A DNA stretch of 64,000 nucleotides, taken from assembly GCF_018614955.1 (NCBI RefSeq), contig NZ_JAGGNV010000053.1:1-64000 (forward strand). The letters run 5' to 3'. Below, piece by piece: positions 51,279 through 59,193 of this stretch. Source of the stretch: Variovorax paradoxus. Its GTDB lineage: Bacteria; Pseudomonadota; Gammaproteobacteria; Burkholderiales; Burkholderiaceae_C. The position numbers were made by a program, and so were the translations under genes. The notes under the pieces were generated by a model, which had not been told where the DNA came from, ran no database searches, and was given only the letters and a program-made list of their open reading frames with translations. How positions within the stretch are numbered: position 1 is the first letter of the stretch; every line of letters begins with the position of its first letter.

Positions 51279-52411
51279 GAGTTGCTCTTGGCAGCGATAG
51301 CCGGCGTGTTTTCAGGCGCGCGTTCGACGGCGCGGACCTTGATGCCGGCATCGAGCTTCTGCGCACCGACGCTGACGACCTTGCTGCCGGCAGCCAAGCC
51401 GGTGACGTGCACCCACGCGTCCTCCATGCCGACCACCTGCACGGGTTTGAATACCAGACCGGAGCCCTTGGCATCCAGCACCCAGACGCCCGCTGATCCG
51501 CTGGCCTTCACCAGTGCGCTGACCGACAGGACCGTGGTCGCCGGCCCGGTGGTCGGTCCGGACAGCTTCAGCTGCATGGTGCTGCCCAGTGGCAGGGCCG
51601 CGACCTGCGCGCGCGACTCCGGTGCGGCGGCGTAGCGCACGCGGAAGGTCCGGCCCTGCGCGCTTGCCACCGGCGAGAGCTCGCGCAGCACGAGCCGCAA
51701 CGGCGACGTCGTGTCGTTCCACGGCGTGGCCACGGCCGCGAGGGTGCGCGCCCGGCCCACCCATTCTTCCGGAAGCTCGGCGACGATCTCGCGCTCGCCG
51801 TCACGGGCCAGCGACAGCACGGGCTGGCCTTCGGTGACCACCTGGCCGCGCTCGAAGCGCAGCGCCGTCACCACGCCGGCATAGGGCGCGACCAGCGTGG
51901 CATAGCCCTCGCGGTTGCGCGCCAGCTCGAGTTGGCGACGCGCCTGATCCAGGCGGGCAGCGGCCGCGTCGGCGCGCGCCTTCTGGCGCTCATGGTCGGC
52001 AGTGCCCACCGAGCCGTCCACCAACAGGCGGCGCATGCGCGCCTCGTCGGACGCCGCCTGTTGCGCATCCACCGAAGCGGCCTGCACCTGGTCGGCGGCG
52101 GCACCCACGGCCAGCCGATAGTCAGCCGGGTCCAGGCGGGCGAGCGCCTGGCCGGCCTTGACGACATCACCGACCTCGACCAGCCGCTCGACGACCTTGC
52201 CGCCCGTGCGAAAACCCATGTCCGTCTCGACACGGGCACGGACCACGGAGGTGAAGGCGCGCGTTTGCGCGGACGTTTCCTGAGTCACCGTCGTCACGAA
52301 GACCGGCTTGGCGACGGCAACCGGGGCGGGCGGTTCGCCGCAAGCGGTCAACAGCACGCAGGCGGCGGCCGCGACCGCGAGTGCGGAAACGACATGGAAG
52401 GTCTTGTTCAC
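51275..52411 (-). CDS. RND efflux periplasmic adaptor (membrane fusion protein), lipoprotein
   Basis: A 378-residue adaptor with a lipobox (L-L-T-A-C near residue 24). The lipoyl-like half G-F-R-T-G-G-K-V-V-E-R-L-V-E-V-G-D and V-K-A-G-Q-A-L-A-R-L-D are followed by a coiled-coil hairpin and Y-A-G-V-V-T-A-L-R-F. The gene overlaps both the pump and the outer-membrane factor genes by four bases. Confidence 0.93.
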   Translation of the reverse strand: MNKTFHVVSALAVAAAACVLLTACGEPPAPVAVAKPVFVTTVTQETSAQTRAFTSVVRARVETDMGFRTGGKVVERLVEVGDVVKAGQALARLDPADYRLAVGAAADQVQAASVDAQQAASDEARMRRLLVDGSVGTADHERQKARADAAAARLDQARRQLELARNREGYATLVAPYAGVVTALRFERGQVVTEGQPVLSLARDGEREIVAELPEEWVGRARTLAAVATPWNDTTSPLRLVLRELSPVASAQGRTFRVRYAAAPESRAQVAALPLGSTMQLKLSGPTTGPATTVLSVSALVKASGSAGVWVLDAKGSGLVFKPVQVVGMEDAWVHVTGLAAGSKVVSVGAQKLDAGIKVRAVERAPENTPAIAAKSNS

Positions 52412-53901
52412 TGAGGCGTCCTTTGGACAAGAGAAGTGATCGCAGCATCGGCCCGGGCCGGCGTGAAGCCGCCACCGAGTGCCTTGTAGAGCTGCACGTC
52501 GGCCAGCACCTGCTGAAGGCGGCTGTCCGACAGGGCGAGTTCGCTTGACAGCACCGAGCGCTGCACGTCCAGCAGCACCAGCAGGTCGATCTGGCCTTCG
52601 CGCTGCAGAGACTGGGCGCGCTGCAGCGAGCGGCGGCGGTGCTCGACGGTGCGGGTCAGCGCGGCGGCGCGCTCGGCCTCCTGGTTACGAACGAGCAGGC
52701 TGTCCTCGACCTCCTGCACCGCCACCAGCACCGACTTCTGCCAGGCCAAGAGCGACTCCTCGGCCCGAGCCGACTGCACACGGATGCCTGCGTCGATGCG
52801 CCCGGCGTTGAAGACAGGCGCGGCAAAGGCCAGCACAACGTTCGAAAAATGCACCGGCGCGAGGTTCAGCGCGTTCAGCTGCAGATCCTGGCTGCCGAAC
52901 ACGGCGCTTAGAAAGAGCTTGGGCCACCACTGGGCCCGGGCCTCGGCGCTGCGCAGCGTCTCGGCGGCCACGCGCGCCTCGGCGGCGATCAGGTCGGGAC
53001 GGCGCTTCAGCAGCTCGCTGGGCTGGCCGGTACCGATCTCGCGCACTGCGGGCCACGCAAAGCCCGCGCCCTCGCCGACGACGCGGGCCGACGGGTTGCG
53101 GCCCAGCAGCACGGCCAGCCGCGTTTGCGTGGTGCCGGCCAGCATCCGCAGCGGAGGCACTTGCGCGTCGAGCGCGTCTGCTTCGGCACGTGCGCGGTCC
53201 AGGTCGAAGGCGCTGGCCTCGCCTTCGCGCAGGCGGCTGCCCACGCGGGTGGCGGTCTCGCGCTGGGCGTCTGCCAGTGCCTGCACGATGCGCAGCCGCT
53301 CCTCGGCGCTGCGCAGCACGAAATACTGCCGCGCCACTTCGCTGGCCACCAGCAGGCGCGCTCCTTCCACGCCTGCCGCTGCGGCCGCGGCGTCGGCCTG
53401 CGCTGCGTCGCGCGCAGCGCGCACGCCGCCGGCCAGGTCGATCTCCCACGCCACGTCGACACCGGCGCGAAGCGCGCGCGTGTCGGGTATGCCTTGCTTG
53501 ACCGGAGCCGGCAGGCCGCTCTCGCTGCGCGAGGCGGATGCCTGCAGGCTCACGGTGGGCCACAGGCGAGAGCCCTGGGCATCGCGGCCCGCACGGGCCT
53601 GTGCGACGCGTTGCAGCGCGATGGCCACGTCCTGGTTGGCGGCGAGGGCCTCGTCGACCAGCGCTGTCAGCGTAGCGTCACGGTAGCCAGCCCACCAAGC
53701 GCCGTCGAGGGCCTGGCCGGTGTCCGCTGCCGGCCTGCCCTGCGCAAAGGTGGCGGACAGCGGTACCGACGGCACGGGAGCCTGCACCGGCGCTACCGAG
53801 CAGGCGGACAGGATGGCCAGCGCTGCCAGCGCCAGCGGGCGGATCGCCCAGGCGCCGGAGTCGAGGCTGTGATGCATGGGGGGTGTCATGAAGGGATTCA
53901 T
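52408..53901 (-). CDS. RND efflux outer-membrane factor (NodT/OprM family)
   Basis: A 497-residue TolC-like lipoprotein: A-I-L-S-A-C-S lipobox near residue 34, W-W-A-G-Y-R-D, D-V-A-I-A-L-Q-R-V-A-Q-A-R and a repeated helical-barrel half with R-R-P-D-L-I-A-A-E. Start at 53901 was taken; ATGs at 53889 and 53877 are possible and would shorten the signal. First gene of the efflux operon, facing the TetR gene at 53967. Confidence 0.9.
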   Translation of the reverse strand: MNPFMTPPMHHSLDSGAWAIRPLALAALAILSACSVAPVQAPVPSVPLSATFAQGRPAADTGQALDGAWWAGYRDATLTALVDEALAANQDVAIALQRVAQARAGRDAQGSRLWPTVSLQASASRSESGLPAPVKQGIPDTRALRAGVDVAWEIDLAGGVRAARDAAQADAAAAAAGVEGARLLVASEVARQYFVLRSAEERLRIVQALADAQRETATRVGSRLREGEASAFDLDRARAEADALDAQVPPLRMLAGTTQTRLAVLLGRNPSARVVGEGAGFAWPAVREIGTGQPSELLKRRPDLIAAEARVAAETLRSAEARAQWWPKLFLSAVFGSQDLQLNALNLAPVHFSNVVLAFAAPVFNAGRIDAGIRVQSARAEESLLAWQKSVLVAVQEVEDSLLVRNQEAERAAALTRTVEHRRRSLQRAQSLQREGQIDLLVLLDVQRSVLSSELALSDSRLQQVLADVQLYKALGGGFTPARADAAITSLVQRTPQ

Positions 53902-53916
53902 ATACTGGACGTCTGA

Positions 53917-53931
53917 GTACAGTAAGTGTAC
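53917..53931. promoter_or_regulatory. candidate TetR operator between efflux operon and regulator
   Basis: The 65-base divergent gap holds the inverted repeat GTACA (53917-53921), five bases, TGTAC (53927-53931). Next to it lies a TATACTAGACT tract with a second partial symmetry. Such AT-rich islands in this GC-rich window are typical promoters and TetR sites. Confidence 0.5.
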
Positions 53932-53966
53932 GAGACTATACTAGACTGTCAAGTACATTAAATGCG

Positions 53967-54623
53967 ATGCCCAAGAACGAAACCAACAACGATGCCGCGC
54001 TGAAGCCGCTGCGCGGAAGGCCGCGCGATCCGGAGCGCTACCGGCGCATCCTGGAAGCGGCGCGCAGCCACTTCTATGCGCACGGCCTGGAGCGCGCCAG
54101 CGTAGACGCAATCGCTGCCGAGGCCGGTGTCTCGAAGATGACCATCTACAGCCACTTCCAATCCAAGGAAGGGCTGTTCGAGGCGGCGGTTCGCGATCGC
54201 ACCGAGCGTGTGGTCGGTGGCCTCGCGGGCGCCGCGGCGCTTGACCCGAAGCAGCCCAACAAGGCGCTGCTGGCCATCGGCGAGCAGTTCCTGTCGCTGG
54301 CGCGCGAGGACGAGGCGCTGGGCCAGTTCCGCTTGGTCTACGGCGCAGCCGCGACCCAGCCCGACGCTTGCCGGGCCTTCTACCGACAGGGGGCCGACCG
54401 CCTGATCGGTGACCTGGCCGCGTACCTGCGCCGCGCGGACGCGGCCGGCACGTTGAAGGTGCGGCAGCCGCGCCAGGCAGCGGACCTGTTCCTCGCGATG
54501 TTCCTGGGCGATGGCCACATCCGCGGGCTGCTGATGCTGGACATGCCCGATGCGCGGGAGAACAGGGCGTTGTTGCGGGAGGCGGTGCGGGTCTTCATGG
54601 CGGCCTATGCCCACGAGCCCTGA
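53967..54623 (+). CDS. TetR-family regulator (divergent from the efflux operon)
   Basis: A 218-residue regulator. A basic R-G-R-P-R-D-P-E-R start precedes the helix-turn-helix (E-A-G-V-S-K-M-T-I-Y-S-H-F-Q-S-K-E near 48-65). The C-terminal domain has D-L-F-L-A-M-F-L-G-D. Gene orientation and the shared 65-base gap make it the likely repressor of the RND operon. Confidence 0.92.
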   Translation: MPKNETNNDAALKPLRGRPRDPERYRRILEAARSHFYAHGLERASVDAIAAEAGVSKMTIYSHFQSKEGLFEAAVRDRTERVVGGLAGAAALDPKQPNKALLAIGEQFLSLAREDEALGQFRLVYGAAATQPDACRAFYRQGADRLIGDLAAYLRRADAAGTLKVRQPRQAADLFLAMFLGDGHIRGLLMLDMPDARENRALLREAVRVFMAAYAHEP

Positions 54624-54669
54624 GGTGCGGCGACCGCCTTGCTGACGGCGAACCAAGGCATATGGCCTT

Positions 54670-54880
54670 TTTGAGCCCGCTCTGCGTCAACGGCTGGCGG
54701 ACCTGGACCGGCGGGTCAGCAAAGTCGAACGCGTGCGCAACGCGTTGCCAGAAGCGCTTCCGGCCGGTCAACTGTCGATGCAGGCGGTCTGCCGGAAGCT
54801 CGGTGCCAGCCGCCGCACCTTGCAGCGTCGCTTGAAGGATGAAGGGAGCCGCTTCCAGCAGACGCTCGCGCACCGCGTTC
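54670..54880 (+). pseudogene. AraC-family regulator, DNA-binding remnant
   Basis: The plus strand encodes F-E-P-A-L-R-Q-R-L-A-D-L-D-R-R-V and L-S-M-Q-A-V-C-R-K-L-G-A-S-R-R-T-L-Q-R-R-L, the first helix-turn-helix of an AraC C-terminal domain. Both the effector domain and the second helix-turn-helix are missing; after F-Q-Q-T-L-A the sequence turns unrelated. Confidence 0.65.
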
Positions 54881-54904
54881 TCCATGGAGTCGGCCACGGC
54901 TGTC

Positions 54905-55375
54905 GCTTCCTCCGCGGACATTCCGTCAGCCGCAGTGGTCGAGTGCCTCTCGCAGCTGGTGGAGAAGTCGCTCATCACGGTGGACGGTGCGGCCCGCGCG
55001 AAGTACCGCCTGCTGGAGACCACCCAGCTCTATGCGCGCGAGAAGATGCAGTCTCGCGGCGTCCTGCGGGAGTATTCGCTGCGCCACGCGCAACACCACC
55101 GCGACCTCTTCGTGCGCGCCGAGATCGAGTGGGAGACGCTGCCCACGGCCGAATGGGTCGCGCTGTACGCCGGCCATCTCGAGGGCCTGCGCTCGGCGGT
55201 CAACTGGAGCTTTTCGCCGGAAGGCGACCCCTCGCTCGGCGCCGCGCTGACCACGAGCGCCGTGTCGCTGTGGATGTAGCTCGGGCTGCTCGAGGAATGC
55301 CTGGCGCGCGTGAACCAGGCCCTGGCCCATCTCGACGACGAGGAGGTGGTGGACAGCGACCGCGCAGTGGCGTGA
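54905..55375 (+). pseudogene. ATPase-type regulator (COG3903/winged-helix) fragment with a nonsense codon
   Basis: The frame reads A-A-V-V-E-C-L-S-Q-L-V-E-K-S-L-I, Y-R-L-L-E-T-T-Q-L-Y-A-R-E-K-M and L-R-S-A-V-N-W-S-F, the part linking the ATPase and the helical repeat region in large 'predicted ATPase' regulators. A TAG at 55277-55279 replaces an expected Gln in L-W-M-x-L-G-L-L-E-E-C, and the frame goes on to a TGA at 55375. The ATPase and most of the repeats are absent. Confidence 0.65.
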
Positions 55376-55781
55376 AGCTGCCGCATTCATCGACAACGAG
55401 CGGGCAGCCGATCGATGTGTTCTTCACGCTACGAATGATTGAAAGATTATCTCGATAGTATCGATCGCCACGAGAATTCTGATTGCTCCGCCTCAACTGA
55501 CCCCCTCACAACGGGGCGCAACAGGCGAGGAACACGCAGCGCGACTTCCTCCGTCACTGGCGGCGACATTCCCAGAACGAGCGACCGCGATGCGCGCCGT
55601 TGCGGTCGGCCAGCTTCTGACGAAGCGGACCTTCACGGATTTCGGCAGCCGGCCATGACGGGACCTTCGCCCCAGCGCCGGAAACCTGCCTGTCAAGCTT
55701 TGAATCGCCGTACGCGGGATCCGACCCGGACGACGATCCGGGCTAGGTCGTTGCCCAGAAGGGCGACCTACCTGCCGTGTC
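55376..55781. other. intergenic region without recognised gene
   Basis: About 400 bases. One AT-rich patch (55430-55500) stands out from the GC-rich surroundings. Frames are short and low in complexity. No clear feature. Confidence 0.4.
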
Positions 55782-55935
55782 TCATTCGACTCGCAGCCAG
55801 TGCTGATTGCGGAAGAACGGTCCCAGGTAGCCGCGCACCTCGAGCACCTTGCCGCCGTCGAGCGGCTTCAGCCTCACCCGATAGACCTTGCCGTTGTTCG
55901 GATCGAGGATCTCGCCGCCCTCCCAGATACCCCCG
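55782..55935 (-). pseudogene. DUF2147-family C-terminal remnant
   Basis: The minus strand encodes [16 protein letters not shown] and [16 protein letters not shown] and ends at a TGA (55784-55782). This is the conserved end of DUF2147 periplasmic proteins. The N-terminal two thirds with the signal peptide are missing. Confidence 0.7.
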
Positions 55936-56171
55936 CAGCGTGGGCGATAGAATCGAAGCATGTCGCGGCAATTGACTCCCCTGCAACCTGGCTCGGTGCA
56001 CTACCGAGGCGCGGGCTTGCCACGCGGCTACTTCTGCTCGGTGACGCCACCGTAACGCACTACGGGCTCCTGCCCTGCGTTGATTCTTCCGCCTGCTTTT
56101 TCGCCAAGCGCGAACCCTGGTGTGCCTCCCCTCTGTATTTGGGCCGCGCGTTCGCGCGGTCCCTGATCGTC

Positions 56172-57653
56172 ATGTCAATCCAATCTCTAAAGCTGGACTG
56201 GTTTTTCAATGTCCGCAACGATGTGCTCGCCGGCTTGGTGGTCGCACTGGCCCTCATTCCTGAAGCCATCGCTTTCTCCATCATCGCGGGGGTGGACCCG
56301 AAGGTCGGCCTGTACGCCTCCTTCTCCATTGCGACCATCATTGCCTTCGCAGGCGGCCGTCCCGCGATGATTTCTGCCGCGACCGGCGCTATGGCGCTGG
56401 TGATTGCATCGCTAGTGAAGGAACATGGCCTTCAGTACCTGCTGGCCGCCACCGTCTTGACCGGCGTGCTCCAAATCCTGGCCGGCTGGGCCAAGCTGGG
56501 CGCCTTGATGCGGTTCGTCTCCCGCTCGGTGGTGACCGGCTTCGTCAACGCGCTGGCCATCCTGATATTCATGGCCCAGTTGCCGGAGCTGACCAATGTG
56601 AGCTGGCCGGTCTACGCCATGACTGCCGCCGGCCTGGCCATCATCTACGGGTTGCCCTACATCACCAAGGCGGTGCCGTCGCCGCTCGTCGCCATCGTTC
56701 TGCTCACAGGCGTGTCCATCTATCTTGGCCTGGACATCCATAAGGTGGGCGACATGGGCGAGTTGCCCAACAGCTTGCCGGTCTTCCTCATCCCCGACGT
56801 ACCCCTCAACTGGGAGACGCTGCGCATCATCCTGCCGTACTCAGTCACGCTGATGGTCGTCGGCCTGCTCGAGTCACTGATGACAGCCACCATCGTTGAC
56901 GAGATGACTGACACCAAAAGCAACAAGAGCCGGGAGTGCGTGGGGCAAGGCGTCGCCAATATCGCCACTGGCTTCATCGGTGGCATGGCAGGCTGCGCCA
57001 TGATTGGCCAGTCGGTCATCAATGTGAAGTCTGGTGGCCGGAGCCGCCTGTCTACGCTGGTCGCCGGGGTGGTGCTGCTGATTCTGGTGGTGTTCCTTGG
57101 CGACTGGGTCAAGCAGATTCCGATGGCTGCACTCGTCGCCGTGATGATTATGGTGTCCGTCGGCACCTTCAACTGGGCGTCGTTCAGGAACTTGCGTGAG
57201 CATCCGAAGAGTTCGAGCTTTGTCATGCTGGCGACGGTGGCGGTGACGGTGTACACCCACGACCTGGCTCGCGGCGTGCTGACTGGCGTGCTGCTGTCCG
57301 GCTTCTTCTTCGCCCACAAGATTTCTCAGATTCTGCTTATTCAGGTGAAGTCTGAAGATGAAGGGCAGGTGCGCACCTACGAGATATACGGCCAGGTCTT
57401 CTTTGCCTCGGCCGAACGGTTTGTCGATGCGTTCGATTTCGAAGCCTCGCAAAGCAAGGTCCGCGTCGACCTCACCCACGCCCACTTTTGGGACATCACT
57501 GCGGTGAGCGCACTGGACAAGGTGGTGCTCAAGTTCCGCCGCAAGGGCGTTGAGGTGGATGTGCTTGGGCTCAATCAGGCCAGCGCGACGCTCGTCGACA
57601 AGTTCGGCGTCCATGACAAGGACGTCGCAGACAGCATCCTGATGGGGCACTGA
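56172..57653 (+). CDS. SulP-family anion transporter with STAS domain
   Basis: A 493-residue protein. Residues 1-380 form the SulP membrane domain ([43 protein letters not shown]). Residues 385-490 are a STAS domain ([12 protein letters not shown]). Relatives move sulfate, bicarbonate or other anions. The start at 56172 was chosen from the family N-terminus ([14 protein letters not shown]); the open frame upstream to 55800 runs antisense to the DUF2147 remnant. It stands alone, followed by a hairpin cluster. Confidence 0.93.
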   Translation: MSIQSLKLDWFFNVRNDVLAGLVVALALIPEAIAFSIIAGVDPKVGLYASFSIATIIAFAGGRPAMISAATGAMALVIASLVKEHGLQYLLAATVLTGVLQILAGWAKLGALMRFVSRSVVTGFVNALAILIFMAQLPELTNVSWPVYAMTAAGLAIIYGLPYITKAVPSPLVAIVLLTGVSIYLGLDIHKVGDMGELPNSLPVFLIPDVPLNWETLRIILPYSVTLMVVGLLESLMTATIVDEMTDTKSNKSRECVGQGVANIATGFIGGMAGCAMIGQSVINVKSGGRSRLSTLVAGVVLLILVVFLGDWVKQIPMAALVAVMIMVSVGTFNWASFRNLREHPKSSSFVMLATVAVTVYTHDLARGVLTGVLLSGFFFAHKISQILLIQVKSEDEGQVRTYEIYGQVFFASAERFVDAFDFEASQSKVRVDLTHAHFWDITAVSALDKVVLKFRRKGVEVDVLGLNQASATLVDKFGVHDKDVADSILMGH

Positions 57654-57691
57654 ACCGCGAAGCGACCGGGGTTCGTCTGCTCAGGCTGGGC

Positions 57692-57774
57692 TGCTGCCGG
57701 TTTCAAAGACACCTTGTTAAGGTGGAAGATGAAACCGGCAGCATCCCATTGAAACCGCCACGGCAATGGGATGC
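57692..57774. repeat. compact cluster of three perfect hairpins
   Basis: Three nested or adjacent inverted repeats lie 39 bases after the SulP stop. The outer stem pairs TGCTGCCGGTTTC (57692-57704) with GAAACCGGCAGCA (57731-57743), 13 perfect pairs. Inside it CACCTT (57710-57715) pairs with AAGGTG (57719-57724). A third stem pairs GCATCCCATTG (57741-57751) with CAATGGGATGC (57764-57774). The two large stems share GCA at 57741-57743, so they are mutually exclusive at the base. It may end SulP transcription, but the usual T-run is absent. It could also be a palindromic mobile repeat (REP-like) or a recombination site. Confidence 0.6.
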
Positions 57775-57844
57775 TCTCCCGATCTTGAAAACCATGGGGT
57801 GATTGAGCCCATAGTGCACGCTTGATTATCAGTAGCTGGCAAGC

Positions 57845-57967
57845 TTAGGCACGAGAGGAGGTCTTGACGGGCTGTCCCGAGAAAACGACGAACCAGCCGA
57901 TGGTCCCCAAGATGAACATGGCAGTCAGCTCGACCACACCACGAACCTTATTGCTCTTGTTGCTCAC
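57845..57967 (-). CDS. possible 40-residue membrane peptide
   Basis: GTG at 57967 opens V-S-N-K-S-N-K-V-R-G-V-V-E-L and one hydrophobic helix ending F-V-V-F-S-G-Q-P-V, stop at 57845. The frame is open further upstream but the first part is low-quality. A short single-span protein is plausible; no family assignment. Confidence 0.3.
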   Translation of the reverse strand: MSNKSNKVRGVVELTAMFILGTIGWFVVFSGQPVKTSSRA

Positions 57968-58069
57968 GCTCAGACTATCGCACGGGGAGCACGGGACTAG
58001 CGCCCCCGGTTGCCGGTGGCGGAGCGTCCCGTGCGCCTGGAAGCCCACGTAAACGAGCTTGGCCGGGTG

Positions 58070-59116
58070 CTACTTGCGCGCCTCCAGCACCAAGTTGAAC
58101 GGCGTCTCGGTCGCGCGGCGGAAGCGGGAGAAGCCCGCCTCAGCGAAGACATGCCTCAGCCGGCGTTCGCCGGCCTGCGCGCCAAGCCCCAGCTTCACGT
58201 CCTGCGACAGTGAGTTGGGCGTGCAGATGCAAGTCGACGCCGCGTAGAACAGCCGGCCCACGGGATTGAGGTTCTCGTCCAGTTCGTCGTTGGCAAAGGG
58301 TTCGACCAGCAGCACTGAGCCTCCCGGCTTTAGCGCCTCGTGCGCACGCTGGGCTGCCCCCACGGGATCGCCCATGTCGTGCAGGCAGTCGAAGAAGCAC
58401 ACCAGATCAAAATCGCTACCCGGGAAACTGCGTGCAGTCGCTTGGGTGAACTGGACCCGCTCGCCAACGGCGGCGTCAGCCGCGCGCTGGCGCGCCTGTT
58501 CTATCGAGCGGTCGTGAAAGTCGAATCCGTGGAAGGTCGACTTCGGAAATGCCTTGGCCATGATCAGGGTGGACGCACCATGACCGCAGCCGACGTCGGC
58601 GACCTTTGCGCCCTGCTCGAGCAGGGACACCACGCCGTCGAGCGCCGGCAGCCATTCGCTGACCAGGTGGGCTCGATAGCCGGGCCGGAAGAAACGCTCG
58701 GTTCCAGAGAAGAGGCACGGATGGTGATCGGCCCACGACAGCGCGCCGTTGCCGCGCATTGCGGTGACCACCTTGTCCTTATCGAAGTACATGCTGGCAA
58801 GCACGACCGCTCCGCCGGCCACGTAGACCGGCGAATCCTCTTGCGCCAGCGCCATGGCCTGCTCTTCGGGCAGCCTGAACCGGCCCTGGTTGTGTTCGAC
58901 GTAGCCGCTCGCCGCTTGGCCGCTGAGCCACTCACGCACGAGCCGGGCGTTGCAACTGGTGCGCTCGGCCAGTTGGTCTGGCGTCACTGGGTTTCCGTCC
59001 GCCATCGCCCGGTACAACCCCAGTTCCTCACCGAGGATCACGTTGGCCATGATGGCCGCACCACCCATGTCGACGACGAGCTTGCCCATGAACTCGTTAA
59101 GTTTGGCTTCGTCCAT
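58070..59116 (-). CDS. SAM-dependent methyltransferase with N-terminal winged helix
   Basis: A 348-residue protein. Residues 1-100 form a winged-helix dimerisation part (P-V-T-P-D-Q-L-A-E-R-T). The SAM site is V-A-D-V-G-C-G-H-G-A-S near residue 170, followed by G-F-D-F-H, F-D-L-V-C-F-F-D-C-L-H-D-M and P-G-G-S-V-L-L-V-E-P. Such proteins methylate small molecules. ATG 59116 has GGAGGA upstream. The group II intron lies directly upstream (ends at 59194), so normal transcription of this gene may be affected. Confidence 0.88.
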   Translation of the reverse strand: MDEAKLNEFMGKLVVDMGGAAIMANVILGEELGLYRAMADGNPVTPDQLAERTSCNARLVREWLSGQAASGYVEHNQGRFRLPEEQAMALAQEDSPVYVAGGAVVLASMYFDKDKVVTAMRGNGALSWADHHPCLFSGTERFFRPGYRAHLVSEWLPALDGVVSLLEQGAKVADVGCGHGASTLIMAKAFPKSTFHGFDFHDRSIEQARQRAADAAVGERVQFTQATARSFPGSDFDLVCFFDCLHDMGDPVGAAQRAHEALKPGGSVLLVEPFANDELDENLNPVGRLFYAASTCICTPNSLSQDVKLGLGAQAGERRLRHVFAEAGFSRFRRATETPFNLVLEARK

Positions 59117-59193
59117 CACATCGTCCTCCGCGGGCTGGGATGACACCATCGGCGCAGGTAGCCCGCGACTCGGCCGGTGAGCGCACCGCCCGG

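Noticed and set aside
49384-51474. A 696-codon minus-strand frame within the RND pump and adaptor genes
   Set aside because: Its translation is low-complexity Arg/Gly/Ala-rich and lacks any motif; it is a shifted-frame shadow of the pump gene.
57692-57774. Rho-independent terminator after the SulP gene
   Set aside because: The stems are strong but no T-run follows any of them; I report it as a hairpin cluster of unknown role.
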